Shown here piece by piece: positions 36,501-64,000 of a DNA stretch of 64,000 nt. Positions within the stretch are counted from its first letter, which is position 1. Every line of letters starts with the position of its first letter. Below the pieces are notes generated by a model. The model was not told the DNA's origin. It saw nothing but the letters and a program-made list of their open reading frames with translations, and did not search any database. This stretch comes from Larus michahellis (Eukaryota; Chordata; Aves; Charadriiformes; Laridae). The position numbers and the translations under genes were made by a program. The stretch covers positions 1,488,001-1,552,000 of the forward strand of contig NC_133904.1 in the NCBI RefSeq assembly GCF_964199755.1, read 5' to 3'.

Positions 36501-39500
36501 GCCGCACAAGGGAAAGGCTCACCCAAGCCCGAGAAGAGAACAAATGGTTTCGAACCGTTCCCAAGTACGGCAGAAGGGCTAGCTCACGTGGGAACGCGGT
36601 AGGACACAAGATTTACTAGGCAAAGCTGATGTTACTCACTGTGCGTGTTCTCGGTAAAGGTTAAAGCTCCGCGAGCCAATATGGGTTTAGGGACTTCACC
36701 GTGACCCGCTGCTCCACATGCTCATTTAATTTAATTTCTCTGGCTTTTGTCTGCAGAACACCTTCTACCCCTTTCAACAGCAAAGAGCCAAAAGCCCAAA
36801 GCTAATATTTATGCCTTAGATCTCCTTGATGATGCAATCTAGTAACAAATCACTACTTAAATAATCCAGCCATTTAATCATCCAGAAATGTGTAGAAATA
36901 AGAGGATTAGCCTTCTATCCTAGGGAATTGTATTTTATGGGCTCTAGGTTTTTTTTTTTTTTTTTTCTAATAAAACAAAAAGAGCAGCTTGTGGTGTTTT
37001 AAAAATAAACCCAAGGATCCAAAGCTCCAGAACCACCGAGCTGTGGGGCAGGAGGAGGCTTCTCCGCTACGAGCAAAAACTCCTTGCTCACCAATTAAAG
37101 AGTTCTGATCTGAACCGCGGGTTAAATGACGTGTTTAACTCTTGCCCGTCCAGTCTCGGGGAGGTGACATGAGTTCTTGGGCAGGGACAAACCGGGAACA
37201 GCCCCGCTGCCTTTCCCCGGGAGCCAATTCGGGGTGATCCAACTGTACCAACGCTATCCCTGCCTCCAGACCGCGTCTCCGGCCACGGCAAAGGACAAAC
37301 ATCTTTCCTACAGAAAAGAACTGCTGCTCCCCACCACCGCCCAAGCCCCTTTTTACTCATCTTTTTATAGGCGCTTCATCCACAAAGCTGCCTATAACAA
37401 GAGACAGTGCAATTTTAGCAGGCGGGTGGATTATTTTTAACAGCATCTGAACTCAACATAAATCAAGGCAGACACGGGAGACAAATGCTATTTCTGGGAA
37501 GCACGGAGCGGCTCGTTGGAGAAGATCGTTACTTACGTGTCATTCAGGCTGCTGGAGCTGGTCCTGCCCGAAGGAGGATGGCCACCAGTGCTGCCAGGGG
37601 GGGTCTGCACATAAACGTCTGCCCTGTCTATAAGGAGGGACGAAGCCCCGTCCCTGGGACACAGGCGCTGCCGGGTTGTCACAGACACCAGCCTTTTTTC
37701 ACATCAGTTGCCCTCCCCGGTAAGATAAACGCTTTTGCCTGAAGTACGAAGGTTCAAGGTGGTTTTCACCAACTGCAACCCCTTGGAGGCTGCTCCCCGC
37801 GTTGTCCCCAGGCAGTGCCACCCCGCTCCGCCACCCAACACAGGCTTTGCCAGCGGTTCGTCTGCTGCCATGATTTCGCGAGGGCTGCTCACGCCTGCCG
37901 GGTTTATTGCTTTATAATTCTTCACGCCCTGCCCTGAGCAGCGAGCCTCTCAGAAGAGCAGCAACTCCAATTTTAATTCCTTCGGGCAATCTAAAGCTTA
38001 TTCCTGCAAGTTCTTAAGAATCAGCTTTCAGCCTTTGTGCCCGGCCCTTAAGTACCACCCGCAGCCCATCGCCGTGGATGGCGCTGGGGGGACACGGAGG
38101 CCACCTCACCGTGGACCACCCCATGCCAGCGCTACCCCGTCACGGAGCCACAATCCCGGCCACACAGGCTCTGCAATAATCAGGGTTGGACATGAGAGAG
38201 GAGACCACAAAAGGGAGTAGAAAATAGGAAACAGTTCACTCTGAGAAAGACTAGTAGAAGCAAAAATAAGCACTAAAAAGTGAGCGTAGCCCAAGGATGC
38301 CGCAGGGGCTGTTCTCTGATCCCAGCCCTGACCTGGGCAGGTGTCATTCAGCGCCAGATGAATTCCTGTATCCATCACACACGTCCGATGGAGACGGGGC
38401 AGGAGAACCCGGATTCTTACATCGGAGGTCAGTGCCTGTCCCTGCAGCCGCTCCATCTCCCCGTCACGCAGCGAGGACAACGCAGCGGCGCCGAGCTCCC
38501 CGCTCTGCCCTCAGGTAGCGATACTCACTCGGCAGACGCAGCAGACACGTTCTGCGCTGACGCGGAAGCAAAAGCCGAGTCCCACCTCAGCCAGCCCGTG
38601 TTAGCCCCCAAACAGGCAGGGTTTGTGGCCATGCCTTTGATCCCACTCTGCAAACAGCTTCCCCCCGGCAGGACGGGAGGATGGGGAGCCCGGGGGTCCC
38701 TGCCCGAGAGGCTGGGGACAGCTGTGGCCGTGGGGGCAGGGTGGGAGCGTGTCAGCACACAAGCGTGAAGTGGGCGCAGGAGCCATCGGGTCCAAAAGCA
38801 AACAGGCTCCTCTGTATCGGCGTTTTCCTCCCTGCTCTGGGGCAGCCAGAGCTCAGCCTGGCACAGCAGCAGAAAGCAGGCACCCCTTTTTGGTTTTTTT
38901 TCCCCCCCTTCTAATTCATTTATTTATTTTGCAAAGCGCTTGGCAAGAAGAGCAGGCAGGCTAGCGAGGTAGGCAGTAAAACCCCATTAACTTCACCGGG
39001 AAGAGTTCAGCTAATCCTACAGGCCTCTGGTACTTCCAGCCCTAGCAGTGATTCACTGCCGCAGAGGGGCAGAGCAGGACCTGGAAGGAGATTAGTGTCC
39101 TGGACTTTCGTACCCTACCTCGACCCGTTTGTTTTTGGTTTTTTTTGAGGGCAGACTTTGGAACAGCCCCAGCTCAAGTACAGCCTTCCTCCAGCTCCCT
39201 GTGTCTCCGATTTCAGGGTTGAGCCCGCATATTATTCTTCTGCTTTTCATTACTCAGCAGAGGCTGCAGCCAATTAATGCCAAGAACATCCAAGCAACAG
39301 AGTCCAGAGCCTTCAGCCTTTGCCAGTAGGAAACTCTGACGAGTCGAACTGGCAGGAAGGTTGGGCAGCGTTAGCTGCAGACTTCAGCCCATTGTGGCTG
39401 GAATTTGTTACCTCAAAAGGTAAACAGGGATTCAGTTCAGTACTCCTGCCAAATCCTGGCTTGCTAAGAAAGTAAAGGACAAGCAAACTGACCGAGATTC

Positions 39501-39897
39501 TTCTCCAACACCAGGCCTGCTCACCAAGCAGGGCACCCACTGCTCACCAGCTCTCCTCCAGACAGAAGCGCCCGACTGACGTGCTGAAATTCTGCAGGCT
39601 TCCGGCTACCCGGACCAGAAATCACAGAAACAAGCCTCAGAACAAGGGCACTGAAGAGCTGTTTTCACCAGCGGGCTACAAGCCCTTGCGAAACAGCGTG
39701 GTGCATCACGCTGGAGTACGGTATGGTGCTGTCGGCCACAGAAGGACTGGCAGAAACAAGAAGGACCTACAATGAGCCCTGTTTAAATGAAGAAAAGCAC
39801 TAATCACACAAATTGTCATGCCTTTGGTGACTTTCTTTCCACGTCTAACTGAGCTCTCCCCAGCAACAGGTTCAGGCATCCCAAGAGGGAGGCCTGA
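33595..39897. other. intergenic, 6.3 kb, no gene supported
   Basis: An AT-rich island at 33,815-34,280 is listed separately. The part at 34,300-36,580 is GC-rich with spurious open frames. The part at 36,590-37,000 is AT-rich and ends in a T-run near 36,950. The rest to 39,897 shows no coding, RNA or mobile-element signal. Confidence 0.5.
33815..34280. other. candidate conserved noncoding element
   Basis: This AT-rich island contains GTTTATAAAGGCAATGTTGAC, AAAGTTAATTACTTATTATTC, CCAATTTGCATTGGAGG (a short palindrome, CCAATTTGCATTGG) and CATTTAAAATACTTTTATTA. It is not repetitive and has no coding pattern. Regulatory function is inferred only. Confidence 0.33.
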
Positions 39898-39985
39898 GCC
39901 CAGCGCCAGGGGACCCCAGCCCAGCGCCAGGGGACCCCAGCCCAGCGCCAGGGGACCCCAGCCCAGCGCCAGGGGACCCCAGCCC
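39898..39985. repeat. 21-bp minisatellite, about four copies
   Basis: Four perfect tandem copies of CCCAGCCCAGCGCCAGGGGAC. The length is a multiple of three, so both strands stay open across the array with seven-residue repeats. No gene structure surrounds it. Confidence 0.93.
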
Positions 39986-42174
39986 TCCAGGCAGACATTC
40001 CTGCTGCTGACAGCGAGAGACACCCCCAGGGGCCCTTGGGTTTCGAGCCCCTGCTGTATAAATTGCTCTAGCCCAAGAAATCGCTCTGGTTTTGGGCAAT
40101 AACAAATTCAGGGCTAAACCCCCCCAAAAAGCTTGCCTGCCAGAAACGTGAACTTTGAGCTATTCCACAGGGCTACTTCCGTACCCGCTCTTGGGAAGCG
40201 TTAGCTACAATCAGCACAAAGCCAAAGGTGGGGAAAAAAAAAAAAAAAAAAAGAAGAATAAACCACTACAAATGAAGGAAAAAAAAAAAAAGGATGAATT
40301 TCCAAAGATGAAAGTTTTTCCCAAAAGCCTGTTAACTTCAGAAAGGCTTTTCCACCCTCACTGACAGCAGAGGGGTGGGAGCCGGCTCTGGCCGGCATCA
40401 AGCGGGCAGCCTTGTTCCGCTGTTCCAGAGCGGAGCGTTGGTACAGGCAGCCCTCTTACTGCGTGCTGCTGTTTGCTTTAACGCTTCCCACTGAATGTCA
40501 GCGGAGACTAAAGAACGACAAGTACACAGAGACACCCACAATAAATGCCAGCCCCTGTTAGCTGAGTAAATTGTGTGCTTAGCTGAGTCTTAGAGGAATC
40601 TTTGCAGAGTAAACACTGCCAGGGCTATGTGCGAGAGTAAATATGTGAAGAAGACGCAAAGACGTGAAGAACGACTTCAGAGGAATGCGATTGAGTGGCA
40701 GCGAGCGCAACTCCGCTGATGGAAAAACATTGCTAGACCTGGGCTAGGAAACCAAGCTTGACAGGAACGCTGAGCTCCTCCTGCCGTCACTGCTGCAAGA
40801 GTCCCCCTGTCTCCTCCTTGCCCCGGGCTAACGGGCTGTCACCTCCTCCCAAAGAGCCCACGGCCTCATCCAAGCTCCATTTTCCTTCCAAACACGAAGC
40901 CAGGACAGCTCGCAAAGCTCGGTCTTTAAAGTTATCAATGCCACCCATCACAGGAGGTAATAATAGCATTTGAAAAATTAAAGACGTAACTAATTAAGCC
41001 AGGAGGGAGGCGCAGGATGGCGTTGGCTGCGCAGGGGTGATGACCAGCCCAGCCTTCACCCTGCCCTTTAGTTCTGCTCAGAGGCGCCTCGCAGCACCGT
41101 CGGCTCAGCCACAGACCTCGAGGGACAAAGCCACAGACTCCAGACAAGTCACTACCACGCTGCCACCTCCCTCACGGCCCCGGCAAGGACAGATACCCTC
41201 CTCAGCAAGGTCTTACATTTGCGCTTTTGATTAGCCTTTATAATAGGACAAGGTGGCTGCAACTTTTTACTGTTTTTTCTTTGTGCTTAACAGCTTTCTC
41301 CTTCAAAACAAAAGAGTTCTGAGCAAAGCTCTTGCAGAACATTATGCGTCAAAACACCAAAACTTGGCAAGGACTGAGAAATAAACACTTTGGCCACAAA
41401 TCCTTTGCCACCAGTGGTATAAAAAAAAACCCCAGCGTTTTGAGAGCTAATTCAAAACGCCTTTCACGTGGCTTTTGAAGCGACCCAAACGAAGCCACAT
41501 TCCGCAGCTAAATATTTCCCTTTACAAAGTTCCGAATACCAGTCTCTCATGTCTCCTTCCCAGGTTTCCCCAGTAACACTTTCAATGTGATTTATGCTGA
41601 TGACAGGATGATTGACTCCAAGTCAAAGAGATAACGCATTTGACAGCTGGCTCATCATTAATAGTAGATTATTTAGTGTACGAGGAATTAATTTAAGTGA
41701 CAGAAACAGGCACATGGGCCTTATTTAGGTTTCTTTTGTTTTTTCTGTTGGCTGCCCTTCCTATCCCTACTCCCCCAGAGGAGGGTGGGTGCCAGCGGGA
41801 ACTCACCACACGGTTAGTGGTACCCCAAGACTCTGCAAGGTGGAAAGGCGGAATTCCCTGCCACGTTCCCGGGGCAAAGCCTACCTCCCTGCAGGAGGAA
41901 GAGGAGGAGGGATCCAGCCCCAGCCCCTGATGGTTATTTCACCCCATCTAGTGGCATGAGCTGGCCGTGCAGCCCCGCACAGCATGGCACGGAGCTCCAG
42001 TTCACAGCAGCCTCTCAAACCCACCCACGCCTTTCTTCACGTTCCTCCCCTCACTGGTTTTTCTTCTGTTTGCCACTTATGACTTATTAGCTGTATTCTC
42101 AGACATTGCATTTAACTAATTAGTCAGCCAGTCAATAAAAGCAAAATACTTCAACCAGCATCCTGAGCACACGT
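39986..42174. other. intergenic, no gene seen
   Basis: A-runs lie at about 40,230-40,250 and 40,279-40,291. An AT-rich patch at about 41,560-41,710 contains CATCATTAATAGTAGATTAT. I searched by eye for an RPLP1-like acidic tail on the minus strand and did not find one. Confidence 0.5.
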
Positions 42175-42590
42175 TATAGGATCATAGAACTGCCTGGGTT
42201 GAAAGGGACCTTTCCGATCATCGAGTCCAACCATCAACCCAACTCTGACAAAACCCATCACCAAACCGTACCTCTAAGCGCTAGATCTGCCCGGCTTTTA
42301 AATCCCTCCGGGGATGGCGACTCCACCACTGCCCTGGGCAGCCTGTTCCAAGGCTTGACAACCCTTTCGGTGAAGAAATTTTTCCTAATATCCATCCTAA
42401 ACCTCCCCTGGCACAACTTGAGGCCGTTTCCTCTTGTCCCATGGCCTGTTCCTTGGGAGAAGAGCCCGACCCCCCCGGCGACCCCCTCCTTTCAGGGAGT
42501 TGCAGAGAACGAGGTCTCCCCTCAGCCCCCTTTTCTCCAGGCTGAACACCCCCAGCTCCCCCAGCCGCTCCTCACCAGCCTTGTGCTCCA
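42175..42590 (-). mobile_element. CR1 LINE fragment, 3' end (copy 9)
   Basis: The plus strand starts ATCATAGAACTGCCTGGGTT and closely follows copy 1 (1,153), including GGCTTGACAACCCTTTCGGT. It ends near the ORF2 region at GCCTTGTGCTCC. It is the CR1 nearest to KIF23 and lies about 0.7 kb beyond the predicted end of the KIF23 3' UTR. Confidence 0.92.
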
Positions 42591-43304
42591 AGCACCTGCC
42601 TGCCACAGAGCTCGCTCTGCTCCCAGCGTCTTGAACCAGGGCTTCTGGTGTCCCAGGCCAGGGCAGAAAGTCTTTGAAACCATTAAGCAGCACTGCCTGC
42701 TCAAGGCAATAGAATAACAACACTCTGCCGCGTGCTTTCTCAGAGTGACTACAATCGAGCCAGTTCTTCACGTTGATGCCACCGTGGGGGACAGCATTAG
42801 TGCTAGTCGTTACTGCTGCTGTGCAGCTTCCTGCTCCAGCTGAGGAGCTGAGAGACCAGTGGAAGGGATGGTGTTTCTTCAGAACATAAGCCTTTTCATG
42901 GTCTATCTGAAGAATAAATTTGTTGATACCAGCTACGAACAGGCACTCATATATTCACTCTTCTCCCTTAAAAAAAATTTTAGAAATTCCCTGGTTTTTA
43001 AAGCTACTTAGTTACAAAAGCTTTTTCCCATGCTGGAAAAACCTCAAAGCTTCAGTATCTTTTAACAAGGCAACCACTCACTCAAAATGGAACCAGCTGC
43101 CCTTGAAAGCGATTGGCAGCCCTGAAGATAAGGTTGTCCAAAACCTATCTTGGGATCCAAGCCAATTCCCTGGTTTAAGCTTCAGATGTGTCCCGAAAGG
43201 CGCATCCATTCACAGCTCTTTGCACAAGAGCAGGTAAGATGCCGCGGGGCTTACCGTAGCTTCTGCAGCTTCACATACGCCTAAGCAACAAGAACATTGT
43301 TTGT
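42591..43304. other. intergenic spacer downstream of KIF23
   Basis: Sequence between the last CR1 and the predicted KIF23 cleavage site. I see no gene or repeat. Confidence 0.5.
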
Positions 43305-44104
43305 AAGAGCCATTGAAAGAAAGTCTTTATTTTAACATGTTTGCAGAGCCACACGTATAAAGCTCACACCTTATCTGTGAGAAAATTACTTTTACCCCGT
43401 ATCTACAGATGTAAAACATTTAATTATTTACTTGCACTACAAAATGAAGTAGGTCTGATGTCAAGTCACTGTTACTCATCACTCAGTATTCTTCCTTCGT
43501 TACTATGAAGGTCTGAAGATTGAAATGGTTTTCACAAGCTGATTTGCGTATTAAATAATCAAAGGTAATTCTTCCAAGAGGAAATCCATATTACCAAGCT
43601 GTTGCAAGTTATAATAAAATATGAAATGGCATAGAAACACTCCTAAAGTGCGTTACTGCATCTAAATAAATAGCAGCATTTATGCCTCTTCAAAACAGAG
43701 GACCTGACAAGGAAGGGATAGTGTCCAGAATGGAAGTTTTTTGCACTATAAAAAGAAAAAGCTGAAAAAACACGCAAGGCAAAAGCCTTGTGTCATTAGT
43801 CTACAGAGATACAGCTTAATAACAAGGGCTTCATACATACGAGACAGAAGGCGCTCCTCAGAAGTCCAGAGGACGCAATGGCAGAACTCCCCTACATCTA
43901 TTGAAGATATACACACCCACACATATGCTTCTTTGGGATCAAAAAAAAAAAGTCTCTCCCATTTAACCATTGCCTAGCACAGGCCATTCTAAAAATACAG
44001 GCCTGCAGCAAGAACAAAGCAGTGTGTCAAGTTTATCACTGGCAGCAGGTATTACATCAGTCTGATAAAAATCAAGAGGATTCCAACACAGTAGTACATC
44101 AAAT
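43305..44104 (-). other. KIF23: KIF23 3' UTR
   Basis: The UTR follows the TGA at 44,105-44,107. A canonical AATAAA on the minus strand (plus TTTATT at 43,326-43,331) is followed by a GT-rich stretch, TGTTCTTGTTGC, so cleavage is placed near 43,305. The length of about 800 bases is ordinary for this gene. The exact end is inferred. Confidence 0.7.
43326..43331 (-). terminator. KIF23: KIF23 polyadenylation signal AATAAA
   Basis: AATAAA on the minus strand, with a GT-rich downstream element around 43,285-43,300. It is the only canonical signal I noticed between the stop codon and the CR1 at 42,590. Confidence 0.65.
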
Positions 44105-61161
<17,057 letters not shown>

Positions 61162-61269
61162 GTCGCGGCGGGGGAGGGAGCGGGCTGTCGCGATAGAGTC
61201 AGGCGCTGCCGCCTCTCGGCCCGGGCTCCGGCACTGCCCCCGACCGGCGTGCCTGCGCGCTCGCCGCGA

Positions 61270-61275
61270 TTCAAA
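61270..61275 (-). promoter_or_regulatory. KIF23: CHR-like element TTTGAA
   Basis: TTTGAA on the minus strand about 110 bases upstream of the start codon. This is the consensus bound by MuvB complexes (DREAM, B-MYB/FOXM1) in G2/M genes such as KIF23. The assignment is inference from sequence and gene identity. Confidence 0.55.
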
Positions 61276-61280
61276 TTTAA

Positions 61281-61285
61281 CCAAT
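61281..61285 (+). promoter_or_regulatory. KIF23: CCAAT box (NF-Y-type)
   Basis: CCAATCAGC on the plus strand (GCTGATTGG toward KIF23), a standard NF-Y context. It lies five bases from the TTTGAA element and could also serve a divergent plus-strand start. Confidence 0.6.
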
Positions 61286-61339
61286 CAGCGCGCGCGTACG
61301 CGCCGAGCGTCACTACGCAGCGCACGGCGGCGACGCGGG

Positions 61340-61925
61340 GCCGCAGGCGTCGCCATGGCGACCCCAACGGGCGAGGTCCTGCGGCGCGGGCGCCCCCTGC
61401 TGGGCCCGCTGGGGCCGCGGCCGCAGGGAGCGGAGAGCCGGCGGCGGCGGGGACCGAGCACCGAGCACCGGACCCGGGGCCTGGGAGCCCCGAAGCCAGG
61501 CAGGACCCGGGCCCGGAGGGAGCGCCGGGAGCCCTGAGGCCTTGCCGCGGCCTGCGGTGATCCCCGGGGCTGGGCCCGGGGGTGCTGTCAGCAGGGTGAG
61601 CCTGGAGCTGGGCCTGGAGGCCGGAGCCAGGCCCTGCCTCAGGGAAAGGGCTGAAGCCTCCGTGCCCAGGGCTCTGGGTGCCCCACAGGGGAGCGGGAAG
61701 CCGTCCCTCCGCACCCCGCCTTCCCACCCCGGGGCCGCTACTCCAGCAGCCAGCCCACCACACGCTCAAGAGGGGACGGAGACAAGATGTCGCTGGAGTT
61801 CAGCGCCCCAGCTTCAGGCTAGGCCAGGAGAGCCTTTCCGGGGAAGGCACCCAGGGCTGTGATTTGTCTTGTATTTGCCTGTTTAGCTACTTAGTGTAAA
61901 TAAAGGTCGGGGCTCAGGAAGAGAG
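61340..61925 (+). ncRNA. possible divergent transcript from the KIF23 promoter
   Basis: The plus strand leaves the CpG island and reaches a canonical AATAAA at 61,899-61,904, followed by a GT-containing stretch. An ATG in good context (GCCATGG, 61,355) opens a 60-codon arginine, glycine and proline-rich frame ending at 61,537, which looks like a CpG-island artefact. A GT donor-like site (CAGCAGG|GTGAGC, about 61,590-61,600) offers splicing as an alternative. No sequence identity is recognised. Confidence 0.35.
61899..61904 (+). terminator. plus-strand AATAAA polyadenylation signal
   Basis: AATAAA in the context GTGTAAATAAAGG about 560 bases beyond the CpG island core on the plus strand. It is compatible with the end of a short divergent RNA. 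Confidence 0.4.
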
Positions 61926-63159
61926 GTGTAATTCAGCAAGTTCACTGTGCCAGGGCCTCCCTGTGGCTGAGCCGCTACCTACCTGGAGGTGAATTACTTA
62001 ATTTCTATCCTGCAGCAAATGCTTAATGGTGGAAAACAAAGCCTAAAATGTCAAGTTACAACACACATAAAAAGGCCAGCCAAACAAGTCCATTGAAAGA
62101 CCGACTTCCTGACAAGGAAACGCACTTCTAATCCATGATGGGGAAATTGGGGTAAAGGATGAAATAACGGGTTTGAACCCCGCGTAGCAGCTCTGAAGGC
62201 TTCTGGTTGTTGGACTGAAGCTTGGTTAAACCACTGGTGCCAGTCAATTCTTATTTTAGTACAATTTAACTACATTGTTAATTATCCCCTCACGAAGAAA
62301 AAAGTAAAAAAGAAAAAAGTGCAAAGAAGCCCCAACAAGCTGAATTTTACTGTGACCGCTATTAGAACACGCCACTCTCCTGGGCCAGCCTTCACTTCTT
62401 CAACAGTGTTTTAAAGTACATTGGAACAGACGGATTTCTTAATGTTCTCATAACACGCATCAAGGATACAAGCGGTCAAAATTGAGCTGACCTCTCCAGG
62501 AGCAGAACCAGAGCCCTGCGTGCAGTCCCACTGTCATGGAGCTCCTCACAAGCCATGACTGTCCTTGCCCTGCACCCTAAAACTGGTAAGATGGGGCTGC
62601 CACCCTGAAAACTGGCCTGAATTCCCAAAGCCCTGGGAACTAACAGATAACAGTGCCTGGAGCTGCACTTCTCACAGCAAAAATCTCCACTGGCTGCCAG
62701 GGCAGCGTCTTGCTTCTCGTCGATCCCAGACCGCTTAGGACTTAATAAATTAAACCCAGCCTACTGATACCCACCTGGAAAACGATACCCGTGGGATGGA
62801 TGAGTGATTTTCTCTGGGATTTGGTCATAAAGTTAATAGTTCCATTTGGGATTTGCTCCGGATTGGACACAGACACACAACAAAACAACACGTTCCAACA
62901 AATAAATATCCTGTATTATTTACTTGTAACAATTTGACAGAGTTTTTATTTCTTTATGTGAATAAAATTTAGTACATTGAATAGATTTTTGAATGCCTGT
63001 CTCCAGCTGAAGAAGAAATCTGGCTGACCTGTGCTGCTTCAACATCAAACATTCACTCGTTCAGTGTGTAAAGGATGTGCCAAAGGGTCCATGCAAAGCA
63101 CTGCAGGATCCAGAGGGATTACGGTAGTGTGTAATATGGTGTTACATTTTTTCATGTAG
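61926..63159. other. intergenic, upstream of KIF23
   Basis: Mixed-composition sequence without a recognisable gene, repeat or RNA. Human gene order (from memory) predicts the end of PAQR5 somewhere to the right of KIF23. No seven-pass membrane protein sequence is visible here. Confidence 0.5.
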
Positions 63160-63323
63160 TTTTCCTACAAATGATTTCACCTGAAGAGGATGAGAGGACT
63201 TCCCAAATTCAAAAGTTAAATGACCAAGAGAAAATGCATAATGATTCAGGGAAGTTTTACAGACTCTTAAATCACATCTTGCACGCAGAGCCAGATTCCT
63301 TTCTGGTCACACGAGTATACAAG
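63160..63323 (+). CDS. candidate internal coding exon of an unidentified gene
   Basis: A 164-nt open segment lies between an acceptor-like site (TTTTTTCATGTAG) and a donor (AAG|GTAAATAAG). It reads as 54 codons with normal amino-acid composition: ISPEEDERTSQIQKLNDQEK, then GKFYRLLNHILHAEPDSFLV. That is unlike the low-complexity open frames elsewhere in the window. It would start in phase 2 and end in phase 0. I do not recognise the protein. An unrelated chance frame in AT-rich DNA remains possible. Confidence 0.38.
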
Positions 63324-63645
63324 GTAAATAAGCTTTGCAGTTATCAGCAATTATCTCTGAAGTGATTAATTTTCACAGACAGTGCTTTTATGAAACTATA
63401 GAAATCAGGTTAGCATATATCAGTGCGATAGTTATATTACTTTTCTCTTTTAATGAAATAAAACTGTTGAATAAACAATTATGTTCCAGTGCTTATAAAT
63501 ATTAATATAAATCTTGGTCAGCTTTCAAAAGAAAGCTATTTTTCAAAAGATTTATTTGTCCCATAATATATTTAACGAGCCGTTGTATTGTCACTCAAAA
63601 GTGCATCAATTATACCTTGATAGAGGTAATTATACACAAAACAAA

Positions 63646-63844
63646 TTATACACCCGTATGATTATCAAGAAGCTTGATAATATTCCCCAGCAGTAATCTT
63701 TGCATTGCATGTTCCTGTACCTCCTGCGCGGCGTTAGGTAAATCCGACGTGACAACCTCCGTGGCTGGAGCCACCAGCTGAGCTGTCCCTGCGGGCTGCC
63801 TCCCCCTCTCCCGGACCGGGCTCTCCAGGGCTCTCTGCTTCTGC
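63646..63844 (-). CDS. candidate terminal coding exon of an unidentified gene
   Basis: A long pyrimidine tract (CTGTTCCTCCTTGTTTTCC...) ends in TTTCCCAG on the minus strand. The frame that opens there runs 66 codons to a TAA, ending QRLLLGNIIKLLDNHTGV. A minus-strand AATAAA lies at about 63,551-63,556. I do not recognise it, and it does not match the C-terminus of PAQR5 as I remember it. A competing reading is a 54-residue open frame from ATG at 63,898 whose signal-peptide-like start would be the same pyrimidine tract. Confidence 0.28.
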
Positions 63845-64000
63845 CTGGGAAATCCAGATGCAGCAGCAAAGGAAAACAAGGAGGAACAGCCGGAGCATAA
63901 GGCTATTGCTGCATGAGCAGAGCTCTGACTCCGAAAATGCTTTAAAATTAGAGGTTTTCACCCCCTGTGCATTACCAGCTCAGCTGTTCTAACTCCTGCC

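Larger units (their letters stand above)
61162..61320 (-). promoter_or_regulatory. KIF23: KIF23 proximal promoter and 5' UTR
   Basis: GC-rich, TATA-less sequence directly upstream of the start codon. It contains a CCAAT box and a TTTGAA element, both listed separately. The transcription start is not resolvable by eye but should lie between about 61,170 and 61,260. Confidence 0.7.

Noticed and set aside
41697-41930. Open frame with a signal-peptide-like hydrophobic start
   Set aside because: It begins at GTG rather than ATG, has no gene structure around it, and ends in low-complexity glutamate.
61355-61537. 60-codon plus-strand frame as a protein-coding gene
   Set aside because: It is arginine, glycine and proline-rich within a CpG island and unrecognised. 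Kept only as part of a possible noncoding transcript.
62160-62200. GGGTTTGAACCCC resembling a tRNA T-arm
   Set aside because: No acceptor stem, D-arm or anticodon arm can be placed upstream; it is a short palindrome.
63646-63844. Terminal exon of PAQR5
   Set aside because: Position and strand would fit human gene order, but the translation lacks the last transmembrane segment expected for that family and does not resemble its C-terminus.

Overview
This window is vertebrate nuclear DNA, almost certainly from a bird. The interspersed repeats are 5'-truncated CR1 LINEs with the tail octamer ATTCTATG instead of poly(A). There are no Alu, L1 or SINE copies. The one recognisable gene, KIF23, is compact: about 18 kb for 23 coding exons. 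Composition alternates between GC-rich stretches and short AT-rich islands.

Positions 1-43,300 look like an intergenic region with no protein-coding gene I can support. They hold nine CR1 fragments, four minisatellites, a TA/CA dinucleotide tract, several poly(T) or poly(A) runs, and a series of AT-rich islands that look like candidate regulatory or conserved noncoding elements. Long open frames here overlap on both strands and follow GC content. None carries a recognisable domain.

Positions 43,305-61,250 hold KIF23 (MKLP1/CHO1, the kinesin-6 subunit of centralspindlin) on the minus strand. I reconstructed the full coding sequence by hand: 23 coding exons, 2,901 nt including the stop, 966 codons. 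Every junction is GT-AG and every phase is continuous. The set includes the CHO1-type exon 18 and a last exon that codes only the final few residues. The promoter lies in a CpG island with a CCAAT box and a TTTGAA (CHR-like) element, as expected for a G2/M-expressed gene.

Positions 61,300-64,000 lie upstream of KIF23. They hold a possible divergent plus-strand transcript ending at an AATAAA, and two exon-like open segments (63,160-63,323 plus strand; 63,646-63,844 minus strand) from unidentified genes. From human gene order (TLE3 - RPLP1 - KIF23 - PAQR5, from memory) I would expect RPLP1 to the left and PAQR5 to the right. Neither could be recognised here. No operon-like or defence-like system is present. 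The points most worth checking are the shifted exon 19 splice acceptor, the candidate exons near the right edge, and the AT-rich islands.
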